Origin: Gammaproteobacteria bacterium
GTDB taxonomy: Bacteria; Pseudomonadota; Gammaproteobacteria; Steroidobacterales; Steroidobacteraceae
Assembly: GCA_003164785.1 (NCBI GenBank)
Contig: PLUE01000069.1
Span: 186,001-250,000, forward strand
Direction of reading: 5' to 3'
Length of the DNA: 64,000 nt
The notes beneath the pieces were generated by a model. The model searched no databases. It saw nothing but the letters and a program-made list of their open reading frames with translations, and was not told the DNA's origin. The first letter of the stretch is position 1, and every line of letters begins with the position of its first letter. The position numbers and the translations under genes were made by a program. Below, one piece after another: positions 33,727 to 43,330 of the stretch.

Positions 33727-35043
33727 ATGACCCGGGCACAAAATGACGCGCTCACGCGCGTCGCACCCGGCACGCCGGCGCATCAGTTGCTGCGCAAATA
33801 TTGGCAGCCCATCGTGCTTGCCGAGGAACTGGCCGGACCTCGCCCGCTCAAGGCGGCACGTGTACTCGGTCTGGATCTCGTCGTATTTCGCGGCGCCGAT
33901 GGCCGTCTCGGCCTCCTCGATCGGGACTGTCCTCATCGGGGCGCCGATCTCGCGTTCGGACGCCTCGAGGATGGCGGCGTGCGCTGTTTGTTCCATGGAT
34001 GGCTGTTCGACGTCGATGGCCGATGCCTCGACACGCCGGGCGAACCGCCCGAGAGCCGCATTTGCAGCCGCGTGCGTCAGAAGTCCTATCCGGTTCAGGA
34101 GCGCGGCGGAATCGTCTTCGGCTTCCTGGGCGACGGCGAGCCGCCGGTGCTGCCGGCACTCGATTGCTTCATCGCGCCCGACAGTCATGTTTTTGCGTTC
34201 AAGGGCTTTTTGCAATGCAACTGGCTGCAGGCCGTGGAGGTGGGCGTCGATCCGGCCCATGCCAGTTTTCTGCACCGCTTTTTCGAAGACGAAACCGATG
34301 ATTCCTACGGCAAGCAGTTTCGCGCGGCCTCCGCCGACAGCGACATGCCGATGACCAAGGTCCTCAGGCTGTACCCGCAGCCCCACATCGACGTCGAACC
34401 GAGCGACATCGGCCTGCGCATCACGGCGCTGCGCGCGATCGGCGAAGGCAAGATGCACGTCCGGGTCACGAACCTGCTGTTTCCGCAGGCATTCGTGATT
34501 CCGATGTCCGAGACCATGACCATCACCCAGTGGCACGTGCCCATCGACGACGTGAGTTGCTACTGGTTCGCGATCTTCACGAGCTTCACGGACGCAGTGG
34601 ACAAGCACACGATGCGCGAGCAGCGGCTGCGTCTCTATACCTTGCCGGACTACAAGCCGCGGCTGGGGCGTTTCAACGACTACGGCTTCGACCTCGAGGA
34701 GCAGGAGCGGAGCACGTATACCGGCATGGGTGAGGACATCAACGTCCATGACCAATGGGCTGTCGAATCCCAGGGCGCAATCCAAGACCGAACGCGTGAA
34801 CACCTGGGTCTGACGGACAAGGCCATCGTCGCGTTCCGCATGATGCTGCTCGCGGCCTTCCGGCAGTCGGCGGCCGGAGAGAAGGCGCCGATGGAACTCG
34901 ATGCGGCCGCAGCGTCGCAGATCACCGGACCCTCGACCATGGACGGCATCGGTCCCGCGGATGATTGGCAGAGCTATTGGCGCGGCGTTGACAATCGACG
35001 CCGGCAGGGAGCATTGCGCGCTTGGGGCAGTCCTGCTGACTGA
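33727..35043 (+). CDS. Rieske non-haem iron oxygenase, alpha subunit
   Basis: Oxygenase component of 438 residues. The Rieske cluster ligands are C68/H70 (DCPHRGADLAFG) and C87/H90 (CLFHGWLFDVDG). The mononuclear iron site has H178 and H183 in GVDPAHASFLHRFF. The layout resembles phthalate 4,5-dioxygenase and O-demethylase types (LigXa-like) rather than naphthalene dioxygenase. ATG 33727 follows AGGTG; a GTG one codon earlier is possible. No reductase or ferredoxin gene is adjacent. It may hydroxylate or demethylate an aromatic intermediate of the same pathway. Its promoter is shared with the IclR gene. Confidence 0.93.
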   Translation: MTRAQNDALTRVAPGTPAHQLLRKYWQPIVLAEELAGPRPLKAARVLGLDLVVFRGADGRLGLLDRDCPHRGADLAFGRLEDGGVRCLFHGWLFDVDGRCLDTPGEPPESRICSRVRQKSYPVQERGGIVFGFLGDGEPPVLPALDCFIAPDSHVFAFKGFLQCNWLQAVEVGVDPAHASFLHRFFEDETDDSYGKQFRAASADSDMPMTKVLRLYPQPHIDVEPSDIGLRITALRAIGEGKMHVRVTNLLFPQAFVIPMSETMTITQWHVPIDDVSCYWFAIFTSFTDAVDKHTMREQRLRLYTLPDYKPRLGRFNDYGFDLEEQERSTYTGMGEDINVHDQWAVESQGAIQDRTREHLGLTDKAIVAFRMMLLAAFRQSAAGEKAPMELDAAAASQITGPSTMDGIGPADDWQSYWRGVDNRRRQGALRAWGSPAD

Positions 35044-35199
35044 CCCAAGCGTCGGGGTCCCGGGAGGTTTTCGGCAAGTAGTTTCTGAAGGATACAAGTA
35101 AAACCAAGGATGTCGGTGACGCGGGTACGAAGAATGACGCGCGTAGTGGGGGGGTTGGGCAAGACGTTTTCTAACTTTATCTATAAGGGACCAACCGCA

Positions 35200-37566
35200 A
35201 TGAATCCATCGAAGTTTGCGCGCGCCACCGTCTCCACGGATGCTGCCTATCCGTCCGGGATCACGGCGACCGACGCGCGTATGTCATCCTCGGCCCGCGC
35301 CTCCGTCACGCTGGCCGCCGCAATTTCGTGCATATTGGCCGGCGGCGCGGCGCGCGCGGTCGACGCTACTGCCACGGCCGACCCCCGCGACAACAATTAC
35401 GATCTCACGGAGATCACGGTGACGGCCACCCGCCGCGCCGAGGAAATCACCAAGGTTCCGATCAACGTCACCGCCTATTCGCGCGAACTCATGGACGATC
35501 AAGGCGTGCGGCAGGTCGACGATCTGGCGCGCCTCACGCCCGACCTGCAGTTCACGCACACCACCGGCGCCGCGGGCAACAACAGCACCAACATCGCGAT
35601 TCGCGGCGTGGCCTCGGATGTGGGCGCCGCGACCACCGGTATCTACATCGACGACACGCCGATTCAAATGCGCAATGTCGGCTACTGGAATGCCAATGCC
35701 TTCCCGCAGGTGTTCGACCTCGAGCGGGTCGAGGTGCTCCGCGGTCCGCAGGGAACGCTGTTCGGCGCCGGCGCTGAGGGCGGCGCGGTGCGGTTCATCA
35801 CCCCCGAGCCCGGCCTGGACAAGTACACCGGTTACGTGCGCAGCGAAGCGGCCGAAACCGAAGGCGGTGATCCGAGCTACGAAGTGGGCGGCGCCTTCGG
35901 CGGCCCCATCGTCGACGACAGGCTCGGTTTCCGCGTGAGCGCCTGGGGCCGCAATGACGGCGGCTACATCGATCGTTCCTCGCCCGACACCGGACAAACC
36001 GTGGACTCGAAGAGCAACTATCAGGAATCCTTCGTGGGCCGTGTCGCGGTCGCCGCGGCGCCCATCGATCACCTGAAGGTGACGACTTCCTTGCTGTACC
36101 AGGACGTGTACGACCATGACCGGAGCCAGTACTGGTCGACCATGAGCAATCTGTCGGACGGCGACTTCAAGCAGGGCGGCCGCACGGATCAGCCCACGCG
36201 CGACTCGTTCTATCTGCCGGCCATCAAGGTGCAGTACGACTGGGACGCGATGTCGCTGACGTCCAATACCTCGTATTTCTATCATCGCAATTATGCCGAT
36301 CTGGACTATACGACGTACTTCGCGGGCATCTTCGACGGCAATCCGCTGCTATACGGTCCCGGGGATGCGCCCTCGCAGGCGTTCGTCAGCAATCGGCAGA
36401 ACAATTTCACCCAGGAAGTTCGCCTGCAGTCGAGCAAGCCTTCATTCATCGATTGGACGGTGGGACTTTTCTACTCCGACGTCACGCAAAACGATCAGGA
36501 TCTGACCACCAACGGTCAGGCGAGCTATACCGCGGAGTTCGGCGATTTATACAGCTTCACGCAATTCGTCCGGGCGCGGGACAAACAGACCGCCGGTTTT
36601 GCGAACGTTGACATCAACGTCACCGATGCGTTCAAGGTGATCGCCGGCGTTCGTGTGTCGCACCAGGAATTCACCTACGGTGAGACCTCCGCCTACTCGG
36701 GCGTTCTGCAGGCGCCGGTGTCCGGAACGCAGAGCGCAACGCCGGTAACGCCCAAGTTCGGCCTCTCATACCAGCTCGATGCGAACAATTTCGTCTACGC
36801 CACGGCGTCCAAGGGCTTCCGGCAGGGCGGCGTCAACGGCTCCACGCCCACGACGCTTTGCGGCGCGGATCTGTCGGTGTTGGGCCTGACGTCGACGCCG
36901 GTCGCGTACTCGCCCGACTCCCTGTGGAGCTACGAGATCGGTGCGAAGGACACCCTGTTCGGCGGCCGTTTGGCGCTCGACTCCAGCTTCTACGTTCTCA
37001 AGTGGAAGAACATCCAGCAGTCCGTCCGTTTGCCGTCGTGCGGCTTCAGCTATGTCGCCAACCTCGGGGCGGCGACCGGGATCGGCGGCGATATCTCCGC
37101 CCGGGTCAAGGTCACGGATTCATTCAGCACGGGCATCAACGCCGGCTACGTGAGCCTCACGAACGATGACACGGTATACGAGGGTGCCAATGCCATTCTG
37201 GTGAACAAGAACGACGTCATTGGCGGAGCCCCGTTCCACCTGGCGGCTTGGACCATGTATCGATTCCGACTGGCCGATCACGATGCGTTCTACCGCATCG
37301 ACTACACCTTTCAGAACGGCACGCCGGCGATGGACGAGCGGAACTTCAGCTACGATGCGACGCTGCCGCAGCCGGGGGACGAGAAGTCATTGTCCATGCG
37401 CGCAGGCGTGTACTTGAGCGGCTGGGAATTGTCGGTGTTCGGCAATAACCTGACCAATGAGCGCTCACCGTATGCCATCGAGCACGACATTCCGGCATCC
37501 CTTCCGTACTACGAATCGGGTTACCGGCCGTTGACCTACGGGGTCACTGCTTCCTACCGCTTCTGA
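35200..37566 (+). CDS. TonB-dependent outer-membrane receptor
   Basis: Outer-membrane receptor of 788 residues. ATG 35200 is supported by AAGGGA nine bases upstream. The N-terminus is long before the hydrophobic signal (ASVTLAAAISCILAGGAARA), followed by a TonB-box-like LTEITVTATRR, plug motifs GIYIDDTPIQM and VEVLRGPQGTLFGAGAEGGAVRF, and a barrel ending in YGVTASYRF. It lies 156 bases after the Rieske gene and could be the uptake port for that pathway; it could equally belong to the NTF2/PQQ genes downstream. A strong hairpin follows it. Confidence 0.95.
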   Translation: MNPSKFARATVSTDAAYPSGITATDARMSSSARASVTLAAAISCILAGGAARAVDATATADPRDNNYDLTEITVTATRRAEEITKVPINVTAYSRELMDDQGVRQVDDLARLTPDLQFTHTTGAAGNNSTNIAIRGVASDVGAATTGIYIDDTPIQMRNVGYWNANAFPQVFDLERVEVLRGPQGTLFGAGAEGGAVRFITPEPGLDKYTGYVRSEAAETEGGDPSYEVGGAFGGPIVDDRLGFRVSAWGRNDGGYIDRSSPDTGQTVDSKSNYQESFVGRVAVAAAPIDHLKVTTSLLYQDVYDHDRSQYWSTMSNLSDGDFKQGGRTDQPTRDSFYLPAIKVQYDWDAMSLTSNTSYFYHRNYADLDYTTYFAGIFDGNPLLYGPGDAPSQAFVSNRQNNFTQEVRLQSSKPSFIDWTVGLFYSDVTQNDQDLTTNGQASYTAEFGDLYSFTQFVRARDKQTAGFANVDINVTDAFKVIAGVRVSHQEFTYGETSAYSGVLQAPVSGTQSATPVTPKFGLSYQLDANNFVYATASKGFRQGGVNGSTPTTLCGADLSVLGLTSTPVAYSPDSLWSYEIGAKDTLFGGRLALDSSFYVLKWKNIQQSVRLPSCGFSYVANLGAATGIGGDISARVKVTDSFSTGINAGYVSLTNDDTVYEGANAILVNKNDVIGGAPFHLAAWTMYRFRLADHDAFYRIDYTFQNGTPAMDERNFSYDATLPQPGDEKSLSMRAGVYLSGWELSVFGNNLTNERSPYAIEHDIPASLPYYESGYRPLTYGVTASYRF

Positions 37567-37577
37567 CGGCGGCGGAG

Positions 37578-37610
37578 CGGCATGCGCCGGCGGGTTGCCG
37601 GTGCATGCCG
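37578..37610. terminator. hairpin terminator after TonB receptor gene
   Basis: Inverted repeat CGGCATGCGCCGGC / GCCGGTGCATGCCG with one mismatch and loop GGGTT, starting 12 bases after the receptor stop. No U-tract follows. Confidence 0.65.
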
Positions 37611-37732
37611 ATGCCGCGTTCAGTTCGCGCCTGCGCGAGAGTGAACGGACATTGCTTTGCAGCCGCATGGGACAGCGGGTATCGTAATGGATGTTCGATC
37701 GTTCACGCGACGCTTCAATCGGAAAGGATCCC

Positions 37733-38122
37733 ATGGGCCACACACCCGACGAGCAACGCAACCTGGATCTGGTGCTCGGCATGTTTGCGAACGTGCTCGA
37801 GCCTATGGACTCGTCCGCGGTCGATCGTTTCATCGACGTCGACTACGTGCAGCACAACCCGATGGTGGCCCCGGGAAGGGAAGCATTGAAGGCGTTCCTG
37901 GACCACATCAAGCGGCAGAGTCCGGAGGCGGCGCATGACATAAAGCGGGCGTTCGTCGACGATGATCACGTGATCGTGCATTACAACGTTCGACGATGGC
38001 CGGGGGACAAGGGATTCGCGGTCATCGATGTCTTTCGGGTCGAAAACGGCCTGATCAAGGAGCACTGGGACGTCCTCCAGGACGTCGTGACCGGCGGACC
38101 GAATTCCAACTCGCAATTCTAG
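37733..38122 (+). CDS. SnoaL-like (NTF2-fold) protein
   Basis: Small 129-residue protein of the SnoaL-like group often annotated as aldol-condensation-type enzymes. Pattern: DLVLGMFANVLEPMD, FIDVDYVQHNPMVAPGREALKAFL, DDDHVIVHYNVRRWP and VIDVFRVENGLIKEHWDVLQDV. The conserved QHNP and EHWD residues line the pocket in the family. ATG 37733 follows AAAGGA. It precedes the deleted PQQ dehydrogenase, repeating the pairing seen at the start of the window. Confidence 0.85.
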   Translation: MGHTPDEQRNLDLVLGMFANVLEPMDSSAVDRFIDVDYVQHNPMVAPGREALKAFLDHIKRQSPEAAHDIKRAFVDDDHVIVHYNVRRWPGDKGFAVIDVFRVENGLIKEHWDVLQDVVTGGPNSNSQF

Positions 38123-38215
38123 GGCTTTGCGCCGTCCACATTGCGTGCGCCCGGGGCGCTGATCCGGGTATATTCGAATGCGCTCGTCATGTCCGCGCAT
38201 TCAGGAATTCAATCA

Positions 38216-39454
38216 ATGCCTCCACGCCTCATCAGACCCCGGTCCCTTCCTATAGTCATGTCATTGGGCCTCGCCGCATCGGCGGCCATGGCGGCGTTGC
38301 CCGCGGGCAACGTGACGGACGCGCGAGTCGCCGCGGAGACCAGCGGTGACAACTGGCTGGTGAAGGGCGGCGGCTTTGCGCAACAGCAGTTCAGCCCCTT
38401 GACGCAGATCAATGACAAGAACGTCGCGCGGTTGGGGGTTGCATGGATCACGGAGATGGATGATCCGATGGGGCTCGCGGCCGAACCGATCGTCGTCGAC
38501 GGGATCATCTACGTGAGCGCGCCCCGCTCGATCGTGCGCGCCATTGATGCGGTGAGCGGCAAGATCCTGTGGACCTTCGACCCTCACGTGAGATTGGACT
38601 TCTCCATGGGAAACTCATCTATCGCGCGCGTCAATCGCGGCGTTGCCGTGTGGGAGGGCAAGGTCTACGTTGGTACTGGGGATGGGCGGCTCGTCGCCAT
38701 CGACGCGGTCAAGGGCACGCAGCTCTGGTCCTCGCAAGTGATCGACCCCGCGCTCGACGGCATTTCGGGAGCGCCGCGCGTCGCCGCCGGCAAGGTGTTC
38801 ATCGGCTACAGCGGAGCGGACGATCAGGTTCGCGGTTCCATAGCGGCGTTCGATCCATCGAACGGCAAGGAACTGTGGCGTTTTTGGACGGTACCTGGAA
38901 ATCCGGCTAAGGGGTTCGAGAGCAAGGCCCTCGAAATGGCGGCAAAGACCTGGACCGGCAAGGACTGGTGGAAACAGGGCGGCGGATCGGTATGGGATCC
39001 GATCACCTACGATGCCAAGACCGGCTTGTTGCTGTTCGGCACGTCAAAGGCGTTTCGCGGCGGACCCGATGACGCGCAGGAAGCGGGCGGCGGCGCGAAG
39101 CTGTTTTCCGGGAGCATCATCGCCGTTCACGCCGATACCGGCGAGTACGCCTGGCATTACCAGACCAGCACCTCGGACCGCCAAACCGAGAATTTCCATA
39201 TCGTCCTGGCCGATCTGACCATCGACGGTCGTGTCCGGCATGTCGCCATGAGCGCGGCGAGGAATGGCACTTACTACGTGCTGGATGCTGCAACGGGAGC
39301 GCTGATCGGCGAGAAGCCGCTGGTCAAACAAGAATGGGTTCCGGCCATGTCCGCGTTGAGTGCGGCGGAGGCGGACGACATTCACGCTTACGTCATCGAC
39401 CGGTCGCAGGCCGCTTACGATCAACAGCATGACTCTGCCGCGGCGGCCAAGTAA
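38216..39454 (+). CDS. PQQ-dehydrogenase-like protein with large internal deletion
   Basis: Begins as a normal periplasmic quinoprotein: signal peptide (LPIVMSLGLAASAAMA), then DNWLVKGGGFAQQQFSPLTQINDKNV and propeller blades to about residue 375 (GALIGEKPLVKQEW). It then jumps in frame to the last part of a cytochrome tail (ALSAAEADDIHAYVIDRSQ). Compared with the 703-residue homologue at 698-2809, about 300 residues are gone, including half the propeller and the haem-binding CxxCH. The vicinal Cys pair is absent (MGNSSIARV), and the WDYD stretch reads DRQTENF. ATG 38216 has AGGAA upstream. The frame is intact, so it may be translated, but quinoprotein oxidation is unlikely. Confidence 0.8.
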   Translation: MPPRLIRPRSLPIVMSLGLAASAAMAALPAGNVTDARVAAETSGDNWLVKGGGFAQQQFSPLTQINDKNVARLGVAWITEMDDPMGLAAEPIVVDGIIYVSAPRSIVRAIDAVSGKILWTFDPHVRLDFSMGNSSIARVNRGVAVWEGKVYVGTGDGRLVAIDAVKGTQLWSSQVIDPALDGISGAPRVAAGKVFIGYSGADDQVRGSIAAFDPSNGKELWRFWTVPGNPAKGFESKALEMAAKTWTGKDWWKQGGGSVWDPITYDAKTGLLLFGTSKAFRGGPDDAQEAGGGAKLFSGSIIAVHADTGEYAWHYQTSTSDRQTENFHIVLADLTIDGRVRHVAMSAARNGTYYVLDAATGALIGEKPLVKQEWVPAMSALSAAEADDIHAYVIDRSQAAYDQQHDSAAAAK

Positions 39455-39598
39455 GCGGAATCGTCCCGAACTTCGCCAGGCAGGCGGTCTCTGTCGCTTG
39501 ACGGTGAAATCAGCGATACTTCCGCGGAATATCGGTGACCCGGGCCCTCAAGGCGGCTCCGGATCGCTCACGTCCTCACTATAAATTGCCAGAGAAAA

Positions 39599-40735
39599 AT
39601 GATGACGACAATTCTGACGACCCATGTTGGCAGTCTCCCGCGGGGAGATGAACTGGTACCGCTGCTTCTCGCGCGAGACCACGGCGATCCCTATGACCGG
39701 GACGAATTCGATCGAAAGGTTCAGGCGGCGGTCGACGCCGCCGTGGCGCATCAGGTCGAGGCCGGCGTGTCCGTCGTCAGCGATGGTGAACTCGGCAAGG
39801 TGGGCTACTCGACGTACATTACGGAGCGACTGTCCGGATTTGGCGGTAACGTCGCGCGCAAGCCCGCGCTCGATCTCGCGCCGCTGCCCGAGTTTCGAAA
39901 AAAGCTCGCTGCGATCATGGGTGACCAGGAATTCGTTCGCGCGAGTTGCGTGGCGCCCGTCAAGCTGGTGAACTTGGAGCCCTGTCGCGACGATATCCGC
40001 CGCTTTCAGAAGGCGCTGAAGTCGCGCGGCGACGGCGTCAAAGGCTTCATGAATGCGGCCTCTCCCGGTCTGATCACCGCCTTTCAGCCGAATGCCTATT
40101 ACCCGAGCCATGAGGCCTACCTGGCCGACCTGGTCACGGCCATGAGGCCGGAGTACGAAGCGATCGCGGCGGGCGGCTTCCAACTGCAGCTCGATTGCCC
40201 CGATCTGGCCATGTCGCGACATACCGGCTATCAGGATTTGACCGAGGCCGAGTTCCTCAAGATCGCGGAGGCCAACGTCGAGGCGCTGAACGCGGCGACG
40301 GCGAACATCCCGCCAGAGCAGCTGCGCATGCACGTCTGCTGGGGAAACTATGAAGGCCCGCATGATCACGACATCCCGCTGGAGCGCGTGATCGGGATCG
40401 TGCTGAAAGCGAGGCCGTCGACCATCTTGTTCGAAGCCGCGAATCCGCGGCACGAGCATGAATGGAAGGTCTGGGCCGGAACGAAGATTCCCGGGGACAA
40501 GATCCTCGCCCCGGGATTGATCGACACGTGCTCCAACTACGTCGAGCATCCGGAACTCATCGCCCAGCGCATCGAGCGGTTCGCGGCCATCGTCGGCAAG
40601 GAACGCGTCGTGGCCAGCACGGATTGCGGCTTTGGCACCTTCGCCGGCTACGGCAAGATCGATCCGGCGGTGACCTGGAAGAAGTTGCATGCCCTGCGCG
40701 AAGGCGCCGACATCGCGGCCGCCCGATTGCCGTAA
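39599..40735 (+). CDS. MetE-like (cobalamin-independent methionine synthase II family) protein
   Basis: A 378-residue single barrel related to the C-terminal catalytic half of MetE and to epoxyalkane:coenzyme M transferases. It starts with the family TTHVGSLPRGDEL. Zinc ligands appear in RMHVCWGNYEGPHDHD (His and Cys) and STDCGFGTFAGYG (Cys). The folate-binding N-terminal half of full MetE is absent, so a different methyl or alkyl transfer (for example thiol addition or O-demethylation) is likely. Two adjacent ATG codons (39599, 39602) compete and the ribosome site is weak. Confidence 0.88.
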   Translation: MMTTILTTHVGSLPRGDELVPLLLARDHGDPYDRDEFDRKVQAAVDAAVAHQVEAGVSVVSDGELGKVGYSTYITERLSGFGGNVARKPALDLAPLPEFRKKLAAIMGDQEFVRASCVAPVKLVNLEPCRDDIRRFQKALKSRGDGVKGFMNAASPGLITAFQPNAYYPSHEAYLADLVTAMRPEYEAIAAGGFQLQLDCPDLAMSRHTGYQDLTEAEFLKIAEANVEALNAATANIPPEQLRMHVCWGNYEGPHDHDIPLERVIGIVLKARPSTILFEAANPRHEHEWKVWAGTKIPGDKILAPGLIDTCSNYVEHPELIAQRIERFAAIVGKERVVASTDCGFGTFAGYGKIDPAVTWKKLHALREGADIAAARLP

Positions 40736-41106
40736 ACCAGGCTGATGTGATGCGCTGACCGAGATGCGTCGTCCGTTCGCGCCGAGCGTTGACCTTCCCC
40801 CCCGCATCAGGCCGATTCCACCGGGTGGTCTTGCTGATCGAAAGTTGGCATGGCCGGGCGGGCAGCGTCCCCCGTGAATTGGCATCTCGGGCCGCAGGCT
40901 CGGCCGGCAGTTGATGCGGATCAATGGTTTGCATTTCAAAGCAAGAGTTGCACGGCAACCGGCCGGTGTTGCGGGGTCGGCGCGGCCCGGCTCGGGCGTA
41001 TTCAGATTGTCATAATCCCTCACTAAGGTTGGCGCTGAGACGAAGCGCGTGGTTGTCCACGCGGTGAAGAAGAAATTCTAAAGCCACGACAACAAGGGGA
41101 ATCATC
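40736..41106. other. intergenic stretch, no gene seen
   Basis: About 370 bases without a convincing reading frame. The end holds the ribosome site of the next gene (AAGGGGA, six bases before GTG 41107). No hairpin or remnant was recognised. Confidence 0.6.
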
Positions 41107-42726
41107 GTGAAATCGAAATTTTGGACTGCAGCCATCGCGGGCTGTCTGATGGCGGGTATGCACGTGCAGGCGGATACCGGCGATGGCCAATCGAATTTGA
41201 GCCACAGCGTCAAACACGTATTGCTGATCAGCGTCGATGGCCTGCATGCCCTCGATCTCTCCAATTATGTCGCCACGCATCCGGAGTCGACCCTCGCGCA
41301 ATTGACGCGCACGGGTGTCACGTACACCAATAATTCCACGTCGAGTCCGTCGGATTCGTTTCCGGGACTTGCCTCCTTGGTGACCGGTGGATCCCCGGTC
41401 ACGAGCGGCCTGTGGTACGACGACACCTATAACCGTGCGCTGTCGCCGCCGGTGCTCACCGATGGATTGGGCAATCCCGGGGGGAGCTGCCCTGGAAAAA
41501 TCGGCACCAACGTGGCTTGGGACGAAGCGGTGGACAAGGACCTCACGCGCCTCGACGGAGGCGGCGGACTCAATCCGAAATACCTGGTGCGCGATCCCAA
41601 CAACGGCTGCAAGACGATTTTGCCGCACGAGTATTTGCGCGTGAACACCATATTCGAGGTCGTCAAGGCTGCCGGCGGCCTGACTGCGTGGACGGATAAA
41701 CATCCGTCCTACGAGTGGACGAACGGTCCGAGCGGCAAGGGTGTCGATGATTTTTACGGCCCGGAAATCAACTCCATCCCGGTCGCGTTGCCGCAATTCA
41801 GCGGCTGCTCGCCGGTTCCGTACGCTGACCCGGCTCCGGATGATGGTTGGACCAACAGTTTCGCTGACATCCAATGCTACGACTCCTTGCACGTCCAGGC
41901 GGTCCTCAATCAGATCGACGGCTATAACCACGATCGGACGGCCAAGGTCGGAGTGCCGACGCTCTTTGGCACGAACTTTCAATCAGTCAGCGTCGGGGAG
42001 AAGTTGGCGGTGGACCCGGTGACGGGATTGAAGGGTGGATACACGGATGTGCTGGGTACGCCTGGCCAGGCTTTGGTGGGCCAGATCGACTTCGTCGACC
42101 GCTCGCTCGGCCGCTTCGTGCAGGAACTGAAGAAGGAACGGCTCTACGAATCCACCTTGATCATCATCAGTGCGAAACATGGTCAATCGCCCATCGATGT
42201 GACGAAGCGCCTTGGAATAGGTGGCGGACAGCCCACGGCGACCATCGGGTCTGCCGATGCCTTCGACATCTCGGACGACGGTTCGTTGATCTGGCTGACG
42301 GACTCTTCGCTCACGCCCGCGGTGGTCGCGAACTTGAGCAAGCCGGCGAATCAGCAAGCTCTCGGCATTCAGGAGATTTTTGCGGAAGCGTCCCTGCGCA
42401 ACAAATTCAACAGTCCCGAATTCGACCCGCGCACACCGGACATCATTCTCAAGGTGAACACCGGTGTCATTTTCACGGGTGGAAGCAAATTGTCGGAGCA
42501 TGGTGGATTCAACGAAGATGATGTGCATACCGCGCTGTTGGTATCGCTCGATGGACTCGAGCACGCGGTGGTCAGGACCGCGGTGCGGAACCAACAGGTT
42601 GCTCCCACGATCATCAAGGCCCTGGGCCTCGAGCCATCGGATCTCGAGGCGGTGCGGAAGGAACAGATCCCCGTATTGCCGTTTCTGTTCAGCGGCAAGG
42701 TCGACAACAAGGTTTCTGGTTTCTGA
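41107..42726 (+). CDS. secreted alkaline-phosphatase-superfamily phosphodiesterase
   Basis: Exported 539-residue protein with a signal peptide (FWTAAIAGCLMAGMHVQA). It belongs to the type I phosphodiesterase/nucleotide pyrophosphatase group: metal ligand D44 (LLISVDGLH), nucleophile position S84 (SPSDSFPGLASLVTGG), WTDKHPSYEW and IIISAKHGQSPID. Serine instead of threonine as nucleophile and AKH instead of the usual SDHG are features of a bacterial subgroup. It may release phosphate or cleave phosphodiesters outside the cytoplasm. GTG 41107 is supported by AAGGGGA. It stands alone, with a strong terminator behind it. Confidence 0.88.
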   Translation: MKSKFWTAAIAGCLMAGMHVQADTGDGQSNLSHSVKHVLLISVDGLHALDLSNYVATHPESTLAQLTRTGVTYTNNSTSSPSDSFPGLASLVTGGSPVTSGLWYDDTYNRALSPPVLTDGLGNPGGSCPGKIGTNVAWDEAVDKDLTRLDGGGGLNPKYLVRDPNNGCKTILPHEYLRVNTIFEVVKAAGGLTAWTDKHPSYEWTNGPSGKGVDDFYGPEINSIPVALPQFSGCSPVPYADPAPDDGWTNSFADIQCYDSLHVQAVLNQIDGYNHDRTAKVGVPTLFGTNFQSVSVGEKLAVDPVTGLKGGYTDVLGTPGQALVGQIDFVDRSLGRFVQELKKERLYESTLIIISAKHGQSPIDVTKRLGIGGGQPTATIGSADAFDISDDGSLIWLTDSSLTPAVVANLSKPANQQALGIQEIFAEASLRNKFNSPEFDPRTPDIILKVNTGVIFTGGSKLSEHGGFNEDDVHTALLVSLDGLEHAVVRTAVRNQQVAPTIIKALGLEPSDLEAVRKEQIPVLPFLFSGKVDNKVSGF

Positions 42727-42736
42727 CCCGCTGATT

Positions 42737-42778
42737 GGTCGGAACGGGCGCACCGTGGCGGGTGCGCCCGTTCCGACC
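42737..42778. terminator. strong hairpin terminator
   Basis: Perfect 18-base inverted repeat GGTCGGAACGGGCGCACC with its complement and a six-base loop, starting 11 bases after the phosphodiesterase stop. TCCTATT follows, a weak U-tract. Confidence 0.75.
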
Positions 42779-43330
42779 TCCTATTGCCCGCCCAGCGCAA
42801 TTCGGCCACCGACGACGTTTGGTGAGCCGGCCAACCATCAGAAGACCGCGGATCGAGGCGATTCATTGCACCCCGCGGCGTCCGATCCGTCGGCCGGCGC
42901 TGTCGGCCGGCGTAATAATAAGGCCGGAAGTCCCGACTGGCGGACGCAGCTCGCGACGAAATTTTGATGAGTCACGTCTTGCCGGGCGGCGTCTGGTTCT
43001 GAGCCTGGGAAATCTGCACCCAGTTCTTGCCTTGGTCGATTGCGCGTCGCTCGACCATGTTCGGCGCGGCCCGTACGGGTAGGCATTTACACAGCGCTGC
43101 AACTCGTCATCAAGTGTCGGCGTTGCCTTCAATCTGCTGGCGCCGAAGTCGATGCATCAGGTTTGACGGCCGCGGGGCAGGTGCTCCGGCACCTGAAGTG
43201 CGCTGCGAAACGGGACGTTGTGCTCCGGCGTTCTCGTTTGTCCCGAAAATAGGTACTATACTATCTAATATGAAGGCGCATCCCCTCGGAAGGGGCGGCG
43301 CGTCGCAACGATGTGTTCCTGGGGGTTCAG
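42779..43330. other. intergenic stretch, promoter region of DUF1592 gene
   Basis: About 550 bases without recognisable coding. The only notable items are an A/T-rich run with a TATACT hexamer at 43257-43262, a possible -10 box, and GGGGG at 43321-43325 as ribosome site for the gene downstream. No good -35 box at proper spacing was found. Confidence 0.5.
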
